Part shown: positions 1 to 5,582 of the stretch, one piece after another
How the letters are laid out: every line of letters starts with the position of its first letter
Numbering within the stretch: position 1 is the stretch's first letter
From: Gammaproteobacteria bacterium
GTDB taxonomy: Bacteria > Pseudomonadota > Gammaproteobacteria > SZUA-229
Direction of reading: 5' to 3'
DNA: 6,258 bases
NCBI GenBank assembly: GCA_016764035.1
Contig: JAESSQ010000150.1
Span: forward strand, 1-6,258
The notes under the pieces: model-generated
Seen by the model: only the letters and a program-made list of their open reading frames with translations
Told to the model about the DNA's origin: nothing
Databases searched by the model: none
Made by a program: the position numbers and the translations under genes

Positions 1-927
1 AAAATAGAAGACATAATAATTATCGATAACGAACCCATGTCTAGACACACAAGTTGGCGTGCAGGTGGCGTTGCCAGGCGTTATGTACAGGCGCAATCGC
101 TATCGGCGTTGGCAGCGTTTATCGCAAGTTTGCCCGAAAATGAAAAATTATTATGGCTTGGCCTTGGTAGTAATACGCTGGTGCGTGATGGTGGTTTTAA
201 TGGAACGGTTGTCGCGACAGAGGGTGTAATGAAGCAACTAGAACGGCTAGATGACACAACAGTTTATGTTGGTGCTGGTGTCGCCTGTGCCAAGCTTGCA
301 CGTTTTTGTGCTAAGCATGATTTAGAAGGTGCGGCCTTTTTTGCGGGAATTCCTGGCTTGATCGGTGGTGCATTAGCAATGAATGCGGGCGCCTTCGGAG
401 GAGAGACCTGGCCGTTGGTATCAGCAGTAGAAACGTTAAATCGTAAAGGTGAAATACTAAAACATGATGCGAGCGATTTTGATTACGGTTACCGACATGT
501 AACAGGGCCGGTAGATGAATGGTTTGTGAGCGCAACTTTGAAACTAAATAAGAAAAATATCGATACGCAAGCAGACAAAAATAACACCATAGATATCCGA
601 CAATTATTGGCGAAGCGTGCCGCGTCGCAACCTACAGGTGTAGCAAGTTGCGGTTCAGTATTTAGAAATCCGCAAGGTCAACAGGCTGCACAGTTGATCG
701 AGACTTGCGAGCTTAAAGGTAAACGTATAGGCGGTGCGATCGTTTCGGAAAAACATGCCAACTTCATAATCAACGAGAATAATGCCACAGCATTAGATAT
801 TGAGTCATTAATTAATCTGGTGCAACAAACAGTGGAAGAAGTGCATGGTGTTGCGTTACAACGCGAAGTCAGAATTGTTGGTGATGCGGTTATAGCTAAC
901 GAAAAGCTTGAAGGAGTTAGCGAGTAA
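1..927 (+). CDS. murB: UDP-N-acetylenolpyruvoylglucosamine reductase MurB (5' partial)
   Basis: MurB is the cytoplasmic FAD enzyme that uses NADPH to reduce UDP-GlcNAc-enolpyruvate to UDP-MurNAc, the second committed step of peptidoglycan precursor synthesis. Visible signatures are the FAD-binding GLGSNTLVRDGG (nt 160-195), GIPGLIGGALAMNAGAFGG (about nt 346-402), a YR pair at nt 490-495, CGSVFRNP with the proton-donor serine (serine codon nt 655-657), KGKRIGGAIVSEKHANFIIN, and REVR with the expected catalytic glutamate at nt 865-867. The ATG at 37 is probably internal. The frame is open back to base 1, the residues before it (NEP ahead of MSRHTSWR) match the usual interior of MurB N-termini, and no Shine-Dalgarno precedes it, so the true start lies left of the window. 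The short form without the E. coli-type insertion suggests a type II MurB. Its stop overlaps ddl by one base, which indicates a shared transcript. Confidence 0.95.
   Translation, partial: KIEDIIIIDNEPMSRHTSWRAGGVARRYVQAQSLSALAAFIASLPENEKLLWLGLGSNTLVRDGGFNGTVVATEGVMKQLERLDDTTVYVGAGVACAKLARFCAKHDLEGAAFFAGIPGLIGGALAMNAGAFGGETWPLVSAVETLNRKGEILKHDASDFDYGYRHVTGPVDEWFVSATLKLNKKNIDTQADKNNTIDIRQLLAKRAASQPTGVASCGSVFRNPQGQQAAQLIETCELKGKRIGGAIVSEKHANFIINENNATALDIESLINLVQQTVEEVHGVALQREVRIVGDAVIANEKLEGVSE
911..916 (+). promoter_or_regulatory. Shine-Dalgarno of ddl
   Basis: AAGGAG lies inside the end of murB, 10 bases before the ATG at 927. It fixes the ddl start at the ATG that shares its A with the murB stop (TAATG), the typical layout for translational coupling. 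Confidence 0.75.
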
Positions 928-1856
928 TGTCTGTAGCTATTAAACAGTTTGGCAAAGTTGCGGTATTGATGGGCGGTTTGTCTGCTGAGCGTGAAATTTC
1001 TTTATTGAGTGGTAACGCGGTGTTGAAAGCGCTCAAAAATAAAGGTGTCGATGCCTATGGTGTTGATGTAGATGAAAACATTATCGACGTGCTTAAAGCG
1101 GGTAATTACCAGCGTGTATTTATTATGTTGCATGGTCGTGGCGGCGAAGATGGCTCCATGCAAGGCTTGTTAGAAATGATGAAAATGCCCTACACCGGTT
1201 CGGGTGTGATGGCGTCATCGCTAGCGATGGATAAATTAAAGACCAAGCAAGTATGGCAGGCGATGGAGTTACCAACGCCGGAATGTTGTGTTATCGATTC
1301 AGAACAAAGTTGTGCGCTTGCACTGGAAAAATTAGGTCTGCCACTTATCGTTAAGCCAGTGCTCGAAGGTTCAAGTATCGGTATGAGTAAAGTGGAAATA
1401 AACGATGAACTGGTTCCTGCATGGAAGATGGCCGAACAATGTGGCGGTACGATTATTGCGGAACGTTGGATAGAAGGCGATGAGTACACAGCCGCTGTGT
1501 TAGATGGCCAGATATTACCGATGATAAAGCTTAAAACAGCGCACAAGTTTTATGACTATGAGGCAAAGTATGATGCGAATGATACGCAATATATTTGCCC
1601 CTGTGGATTGTCTGATGAAGATGAATCTACATTCGCAGCGTTATCAAAAAAAGCATTTGATGCTGTTGGCGCATCAGCCTGGGGTCGCGTGGATTTCATG
1701 GTGGATGAAAAAGGGCAGCCGTGGTTGATCGAAGTTAATACGGTACCGGGTATGACTAGCCATTCTTTGGTGCCGATGGCAGCGAAACAAGCAGGGCTTT
1801 CATTTGAAAACCTGGTACTCACTATTTTGTCAGAGGCGCGTTGTGAGTTTTGTTGA
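927..1856 (+). CDS. ddl: D-alanine--D-alanine ligase (DdlB type)
   Basis: This ATP-grasp ligase joins two D-alanines in the cytoplasm to give the dipeptide that MurF adds to the peptidoglycan stem. Its 309 residues are close to the 306 of E. coli DdlB. In order, the sequence shows VLMGGLSAEREISLLSG with the catalytic glutamate (Glu21), the MLHGRGGEDGSMQGLLE segment, VKPVLEGSSIGMSKV with the active-site serine pair (149-150), the AERWIEGDEYTAAV strand, the omega-loop FYDYEAKY ending in Tyr215, and GRVDFMVDEKG followed by WLIEVNTVPGMTSHS, which carries the metal-binding Glu/Asn. The tyrosine in the omega-loop (E. coli Tyr216) is the residue associated with D-Ala-D-Ala rather than D-Ala-D-Lac synthesis, so this is a housekeeping ligase and not a Van type. 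The start is set by AAGGAG at 911-916. The short C-terminal tail ends in CEFC. It lies between murB and ftsQ as in many gammaproteobacterial dcw clusters. Confidence 0.97.
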   Translation: MSVAIKQFGKVAVLMGGLSAEREISLLSGNAVLKALKNKGVDAYGVDVDENIIDVLKAGNYQRVFIMLHGRGGEDGSMQGLLEMMKMPYTGSGVMASSLAMDKLKTKQVWQAMELPTPECCVIDSEQSCALALEKLGLPLIVKPVLEGSSIGMSKVEINDELVPAWKMAEQCGGTIIAERWIEGDEYTAAVLDGQILPMIKLKTAHKFYDYEAKYDANDTQYICPCGLSDEDESTFAALSKKAFDAVGASAWGRVDFMVDEKGQPWLIEVNTVPGMTSHSLVPMAAKQAGLSFENLVLTILSEARCEFC

Positions 1857-1935
1857 GCAATATTATTATGTTGAAACAAGTGTTGCCAACGTTGTTGGTG
1901 ATTTGCAATCGTACTCCATACGTGGAGATAAATAA
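1843..1935 (+). CDS. possible 30-residue leader ORF between ddl and ftsQ
   Basis: A GTG-started frame begins inside the last codons of ddl (+1 frame relative to it) and ends at TAA 1933-1935, two bases before the ftsQ ATG. AGAGG at 1832-1836 stands six bases before the GTG, a credible ribosome binding site. The predicted peptide begins MSFVEQYYYVETSV and ends SIRGDK. It has no signal peptide or membrane segment and resembles nothing I recognise. Its interest is positional: translating it would carry a ribosome through the hairpin that hides the ftsQ Shine-Dalgarno and release it at the ftsQ start. At this length it could equally be a chance open frame, and only conservation or ribosome profiling would settle that. 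Confidence 0.22.
   Translation: MSFVEQYYYVETSVANVVGDLQSYSIRGDK
1914..1927 (+). promoter_or_regulatory. hairpin enclosing the ftsQ Shine-Dalgarno
   Basis: The sequence CTCCA-TACG-TGGAG forms a perfect five-pair stem with a UACG loop in the RNA. Its 3' arm contains GGAG (1924-1927), the only good Shine-Dalgarno for ftsQ, placed 10 bases before the ATG at 1938. The complementary CTCC arm mimics the 16S anti-Shine-Dalgarno. The stem is seen directly; its regulatory effect on ftsQ translation is inferred. Confidence 0.45.
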
Positions 1936-1937
1936 TA

Positions 1938-2836
1938 ATGAAACGTAAAAAAACGTCATTTCAATTTATTAATATTATAAAAAAATTGCCCATATTGCTG
2001 GCTGTAGTGGTTGTTTGTTATACCGTTGTGTTGCTAAAAACGATTGAATTTCCAACCTTGTTGCCGGTGACTGATATTCAGGTGAAAGGTCAATTAAATT
2101 ATTTAGATAAAAAAGAAATAAGGTCGATGGTGCAAGGCGCTATCAATGGTGGTTTTTTTACCATGGACTTAAAAAATGTGCGTGAGTTGTTAATGGAAAA
2201 ACCATGGGTAGATAATGTTTCATTACGCAAAATGTGGCCTGCTAGATTGGACGTGATTGTCGAAGAAAAGACACCAATAGCTTATTGGAATGGTGATGCT
2301 TATCTTAGCGAAAAAGGAAACGTGTTCAAACCGACGAGCATCGATAATAATTTAAATCTGCCTGGTTTAAAGGGGCCGGAAGGACAACATGACAACGTCT
2401 GGAAATTTATGAATGTGCTGTATAAAGAGACAGCACGCTTGAATTATGAGGTTGTTCGATTGGCGCTCGATGAACGTCGTGCCTGGCGTTTGACCATTGC
2501 GGAAAAGGACAATGAAAAAAATCAGATCGATATTAAATTAGGCCGTTATGAAACAGATAAAAGATTGCAACGTTTTGTTCGTATATTGCCTACCTTAATT
2601 ACGCAAGATGGTTTTGTGGAAAACAAAGTAAGAGCGATTGACATGCGTTTCCCAATGGTTTTGCTGTTCGTGTATTTGAAGATGAGCTTGACGTAAAAGA
2701 TAAAACGGCAAATGTAACGACGATTGAAACAGCGCCGTTACGAAAAAGTATAACGGTAAATAATAAAACTAAAACTAAAATTTTATCACGCAGCTTTCTA
2801 AACGTTTTTACGTTAAATGATAGTGCGGCTGTGTGA
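1938..2836 (+). CDS. ftsQ: cell division protein FtsQ, reading frame broken near the 3' end
   Basis: FtsQ is a bitopic inner-membrane protein that recruits FtsB/FtsL to the division site. It shows a basic cytoplasmic start (MKRKKTSF), one membrane segment at about residues 17-36, a POTRA domain at about 42-112 (TDIQVKGQLNYLDKKEI through EKPWVDNVSLRKMWPARLDV), then the beta domain. The uninterrupted frame gives only 252 residues (stop 2694-2696) and ends in an atypical MVLLFVYLKMSLT. Moving to the -1 frame at TTTCCCA (2648-2654) restores the expected FPNGFAVRVFEDE strand and continues to TGA 2834-2836, 13 bases before ftsA, for 299 residues in all. In E. coli the equivalent strand (around Tyr248-Trp256) contacts FtsB, so the 252-residue form should be impaired. 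The cause may be a one-base homopolymer error, a real mutation, or recoding. The start is supported by GGAG at 1924-1927. Confidence 0.9.
2648..2654 (+). other. frame break in ftsQ at a TTTCCCA heptamer
   Basis: Read in the ftsQ frame, this is T TTC CCA, which fits the X XXY YYZ pattern of -1 slippage sites. A -1 slip gives Phe-Pro-Asn-Gly and the rest of the family-like C-terminus, and a single extra T or C in the run would do the same. I see no strong GC-rich hairpin in the next 40 bases, and only a weak AAGAG at 2630-2634 upstream, so a missing base in the T3C3 run is the simpler reading. Confidence 0.6.
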
Positions 2837-2849
2837 GGCTTAAAAAACA

Positions 2850-4085
2850 ATGATAAAGAAGTCTGATAAAAACATGCTGATTGGTCTTGATATTGGCACG
2901 TCCAAAGTTGTCGCCATTGTTGGTGAGGTGACTGACGAGGGTGAGATTGAAATTATTGGTTTGGGTTCACACCCATCGAATGGTTTGAAAAAAGGTGTCG
3001 TGGTTAATATTGAATCAACCGTGCAGTCGATACAGCATGCGGTTGAAGAAGCTGAACTCATGGCAGGTTGTGAAATAAATTCTGTTTACGCGGGTATTGC
3101 TGGTAGTCATATACGTAGTTTAAATTCTCATGGCATCGTGGCAATACGTGAACGTGAAGTGACAGGCGGCGACCTGGATAGAGTTATCGATGCTGCCAGA
3201 GCCGTTGCTATTCCTGCTGATCAGCGTGTTCTGCACATATTGCCACAAGAATTTATTATCGATGATCAAGAGGGTATACGTGAGCCAATCGGTATGTCAG
3301 GTGTGCGTTTAGAAGCGAAAGTACATCTGGTTACGGGTGCGATGGGGGCGGCGCAAAATATAATTAAATGTATTCGACGTTGTGGACTTGAGGTCGATGA
3401 CATTATTCTCGAACAATTAGCATCTAGTTATTCGGTGTTAACCGAAGATGAAAAAGAACTGGGTGTTTGTCTTGTTGATATTGGTGGTGGTACGACAGAT
3501 ATCGCTGTTTTCTCGGATGGTGCGATACGTCATACCGCAGTCATCCCTATTGCTGGTGATCAGGTGACTAATGATATTGCTGTTGCGTTGCGTACGCCTA
3601 CGCAATATGCCAACGAAATAAAAATCAAATATGCATGTGCTTTGCGTCAGTTGGCAAACCCGGAAGAGACCATTGAAGTTCCCAGTGTTGGTGAGCGTCC
3701 ACCACGTAAATTGTCACGACAAACACTAGCTGAAGTTGTTGAACCGCGTTATGAAGAATTACTAAATCTGGTGCACCTGGAATTACGTCGCAGTGGTTTT
3801 GAAGAGATTATCGCTGCTGGTGTGGTGTTAACAGGTGGTAGTTCGAAGATGGAAGGGGTTATAGATTTAGCCGAAGAAATATTTCACGCACCTGTTCGTT
3901 TGGGTTTGCCTCGATATGTTTCAGGTCTATCTGATGTGGTTAGTAACCCCATTTATGCAACGGGTGTTGGTTTGTTACTGTTTGGGCATCAGCACAGAAA
4001 TAATGGCACCAGCCACATTATGATGGAAGGTGGTGTTAAAGGAATATTTGAGAGGATGAAAAATTGGTTTCAGGGAAACTTCTAA
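2850..4085 (+). CDS. ftsA: cell division protein FtsA (actin-like Z-ring tether)
   Basis: FtsA is an actin-family ATPase that polymerises under the inner membrane, binds the FtsZ C-terminal peptide and recruits later division proteins. At 411 residues it is near the 420 of E. coli. Visible are the phosphate-1 motif GLDIGTSKV (12-20), the SHARS/1C region after GLGSHPSNGLKKGVVVNI, the phosphate-2 motif LVDIGGGTTDIAVF (208 onward), the adenosine motif GVVLTGGSSKMEG (324 onward), and a C-terminal amphipathic helix, GIFERMKNWFQGNF, that serves as the membrane-targeting sequence. The start at 2850 matches the usual MIK-x-x-D-K opening. TGAGG at 2834-2838 provides the ribosome site and overlaps the TGA that ends the shifted ftsQ frame, which suggests coupling of the two genes. 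ATG 2874 is an alternative start but would remove the usual N-terminal residues. The gene appears intact. Confidence 0.97.
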   Translation: MIKKSDKNMLIGLDIGTSKVVAIVGEVTDEGEIEIIGLGSHPSNGLKKGVVVNIESTVQSIQHAVEEAELMAGCEINSVYAGIAGSHIRSLNSHGIVAIREREVTGGDLDRVIDAARAVAIPADQRVLHILPQEFIIDDQEGIREPIGMSGVRLEAKVHLVTGAMGAAQNIIKCIRRCGLEVDDIILEQLASSYSVLTEDEKELGVCLVDIGGGTTDIAVFSDGAIRHTAVIPIAGDQVTNDIAVALRTPTQYANEIKIKYACALRQLANPEETIEVPSVGERPPRKLSRQTLAEVVEPRYEELLNLVHLELRRSGFEEIIAAGVVLTGGSSKMEGVIDLAEEIFHAPVRLGLPRYVSGLSDVVSNPIYATGVGLLLFGHQHRNNGTSHIMMEGGVKGIFERMKNWFQGNF

Positions 4086-4189
4086 TAATGAGTGGCAGCA
4101 AAGATTATCAGCAGAAAAAAATAGCAACATATTAGATTAATAATAAAAAATTTAAAAAAATAAAACATATTTAAGAGAGGAGAAAGGTC
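4086..4189 (+). promoter_or_regulatory. A-rich leader and strong Shine-Dalgarno of ftsZ
   Basis: This 104-base gap carries no gene beyond a trivial 15-codon frame at 4088-4135. From about 4131 to 4172 it consists almost wholly of A and T with a single C, so the mRNA there should be unstructured. It ends in GAGAGGAG (4175-4182), with AGGAG seven bases before the ftsZ ATG. The combination suggests efficient independent initiation on ftsZ, in line with FtsZ being far more abundant than FtsA. A promoter may lie here but no convincing -35/-10 pair is visible. Confidence 0.55.
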
Positions 4190-5368
4190 ATGGCTATATT
4201 CGAATTGATGGATTCAGGTGCACAAGACGCGGTTATAAAAGTCATCGGTGTTGGTGGTGGTGGTAGTAATGCTGTTCAACATATGGTGAACAGTGGAATT
4301 AGCAGCGTTGATTTTATTTGTACAAACACAGATGCGCAGGCATTAGGGCGTTTTGATGGTGCGAAATCATTGCAAATCGGAAGTAATATTACTAAAGGAT
4401 TAGGCGCAGGCGCAACGCCAGAAGTTGGTCAACAGGCGGCACTAGAAGATCGTGAGCTAATACAAGAAGCCATCGCAAATACTGATATGTTATTTGTAAC
4501 GGCAGGCATGGGTGGTGGTACGGGAACCGGTGCTGCGCCTGTGGTGGCACAAATTGCACGTGAAATGGGCATACTTGTTGTTGGTGTTGTGACCAAACCT
4601 TTTGCATTTGAAGGGGTTGCACGAATGAAGATTGCGATGGCCGGTATAAAAGAATTAAGCAGTCACGTTGATTCATTAATCACCATACCGAATGACAAAT
4701 TACTCGAAGTTTATGGACGTGATTTCGATTTGATGAACGCATTTAATGGTGCCAATGATGTTTTATGTGGTGCTGTTCAGGGTATCACTGAGTTGATTAC
4801 CAAGCCCGGCGTCATCAATGTCGATTTCGCTGATGTAAGAACCGTTATGTCTAAAATGGGAATGGGCATGATGGGTTCTGGTCGTTCAAGTGGTGAAGAC
4901 AGAGCAAAGCATGCGGCAGAAGCAGCGATCGCGAGCCCTTTGTTGGAAGATGTTAATCTATCGGGTGCACGCGGTATCCTGGTGAATGTTACAGGTGCAA
5001 ACATGACACTTGGTGAATTTCAGGATATCGGTGCAGTCATTAATAGTTTTGCTTCTGAAGATGCTACCGTGGTGATGGGAACAGCCATTGATGATTCTTT
5101 AGATGCTGAGATTCGAGTGACTGTCGTTGCGACAGGTTTGGGCCATATTAATAAAACTGTCGTGCCTACACCTGTTGTGGCCCCTGTGCCAGCAGAAATC
5201 AAAGTGGTAAAGGAGCCGGTGTCCGAATTAGAGCCGGTGTATAAAGAATACGACAAGCCATTTTCAGTACGCAATGCACAGTCATCTGAAGAGAAAGTAC
5301 CGGTAAGCAGTGGGTATGACGAAGAAATGCTGGATATACCTGCCTTTTTAAGGCGTCAGGCTGATTAA
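4190..5368 (+). CDS. ftsZ: cell division protein FtsZ (tubulin-like GTPase)
   Basis: FtsZ polymerises with GTP into the cytoplasmic Z ring that organises septal wall synthesis. Its 392 residues are a normal length (E. coli 383). The GTP-binding domain shows IGVGGGGSNAV (from 19), NTDAQAL, GLGAGATPEVG, the tubulin signature GMGGGTGTGAAPVVA (GGGTGTG at 108-114) and TKPFAFEG. The T7 synergy loop NVDFADVRTVM starts at Asn210 and carries the aspartates that complete the GTPase site of the next subunit. After the ATGLG end of the core comes a linker of about 58 residues, Pro/Val/Glu-rich (319-376), and then the conserved tail DEEMLDIPAFLRRQAD, which binds FtsA and ZipA. The start follows a strong AGGAG. 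No key residue is missing, and the gene sits directly after its partner ftsA. Confidence 0.98.
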   Translation: MAIFELMDSGAQDAVIKVIGVGGGGSNAVQHMVNSGISSVDFICTNTDAQALGRFDGAKSLQIGSNITKGLGAGATPEVGQQAALEDRELIQEAIANTDMLFVTAGMGGGTGTGAAPVVAQIAREMGILVVGVVTKPFAFEGVARMKIAMAGIKELSSHVDSLITIPNDKLLEVYGRDFDLMNAFNGANDVLCGAVQGITELITKPGVINVDFADVRTVMSKMGMGMMGSGRSSGEDRAKHAAEAAIASPLLEDVNLSGARGILVNVTGANMTLGEFQDIGAVINSFASEDATVVMGTAIDDSLDAEIRVTVVATGLGHINKTVVPTPVVAPVPAEIKVVKEPVSELEPVYKEYDKPFSVRNAQSSEEKVPVSSGYDEEMLDIPAFLRRQAD

Positions 5369-5456
5369 AGGTAAAATGATTGAGTTATGAGCTAAACCAT
5401 TTGTTTTTATTGTGTTTATTTCATAATTATTTTTTCTCTAGTATGGTTAAGCGTGA

Positions 5457-5507
5457 CGCATAATTACGTGTTAAAGGTGGGAATACAAATCAGGCCGTAA
5501 TTATGTG
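5457..5507 (+). repeat. inverted repeat upstream of lpxC (possible antiterminator stem)
   Basis: CATAATTACG (5459-5468) is perfectly complementary to CGTAATTATG (5496-5505). With a G-T wobble and one more C-G pair it extends to twelve pairs (5457-5468 with 5496-5507), leaving a 27-base loop. The 3' arm overlaps the 5' arm of the hairpin at 5494-5517, so the two RNA structures cannot coexist. It could instead be a DNA site for a dimeric regulator. Confidence 0.4.
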
Positions 5508-5524
5508 ATAATACGGCAATTTTT
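5494..5524 (+). terminator. Rho-independent terminator-like hairpin after ftsZ
   Basis: GCCGTA (5494-5499) pairs perfectly with TACGGC (5512-5517) around a 12-base loop and is followed by AATTTTT (5518-5524). The stem is short, with four G/C pairs out of six, and the T run is only five, so it would be a weak or leaky terminator. It could end ftsZ transcripts or act as an attenuator ahead of lpxC. The same bases also contain a promoter candidate, which is a competing explanation. Confidence 0.35.
5504..5512 (+). promoter_or_regulatory. candidate extended -10 promoter for lpxC
   Basis: TGTGATAAT matches the extended -10 form TGnTATAAT at all but one base. The best -35 at a 17-base spacing (TACAAA, 5484-5489) is poor, but extended -10 promoters tolerate that. 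Initiation would fall near 5518-5520, giving an lpxC leader of about 65 bases. This is a pattern match only. Confidence 0.3.
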
Positions 5525-5569
5525 CACGGCATCTATCAGCGATACTTCGTTGGTTTGGGTGTTCGGTAT

Positions 5570-5573
5570 AGGA
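5570..5573 (+). promoter_or_regulatory. Shine-Dalgarno of lpxC
   Basis: AGGA within TATAGGATTT lies nine bases before the TTG at 5583 and supports that codon as the start. The upstream in-frame GTG at 5559 lies before this site and has no comparable sequence in front of it. Confidence 0.55.
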
Positions 5574-5582
5574 TTTAATATT

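Larger units (their letters stand above)
5369..5582 (+). other. ftsZ-lpxC intergenic region
   Basis: This 214-base spacer contains no credible gene. The first part is AT-rich and holds a weak hairpin, AGTTATGA/TCATAATT (5383-5390 with 5421-5428, one wobble, 30-base loop), followed by six T at 5430-5435. The middle contains the inverted repeat and terminator-like hairpin listed separately. The last 60 bases lead to the lpxC ribosome site. The spacer implies that lpxC is expressed at least partly apart from ftsZ. Confidence 0.6.

Noticed and set aside
37..39. ATG at 37 as the true murB start
   Set aside because: The frame is open to base 1, the codons before it match typical MurB sequence (NEP before MSRHTSW), and no ribosome site precedes it.
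1190..1879. Minus-strand open frames opposite ddl (1190-1546 and 1556-1879)
   Set aside because: They mirror ddl coding sequence, lack ribosome sites and recognisable motifs, and ddl is clearly the coding strand.
1868..1948. 26-codon ATG frame (MLKQVLPTLL...) overlapping the ftsQ start
   Set aside because: No Shine-Dalgarno precedes it. The competing GTG frame at 1843 has a better site and a more meaningful stop position.
2688..2718. TTGACG...TGTAAC as an ftsA promoter inside the ftsQ tail
   Set aside because: The spacing is 19 bases and the -10 matches only four of six positions, too weak to list, although internal ftsA promoters are known in E. coli.
4088..4135. 15-codon frame between ftsA and ftsZ
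   Set aside because: It is too short, has no ribosome site, and consists of AT-rich spacer.
4392..5274. Minus-strand open frames opposite ftsZ
   Set aside because: They are shadows of the conserved ftsZ sequence with low-complexity or unrecognisable products.
5376..5390. Four-codon ATG ATT GAG TTA TGA frame after ftsZ with AAAGG upstream
   Set aside because: It is easily explained by chance, with nothing downstream positioned for coupling.
5383..5435. AGTTATGA/TCATAATT stem plus six T as the main ftsZ terminator
   Set aside because: The stem has only one G-C pair plus a wobble and a 30-base loop, so it is unlikely to be stable enough.
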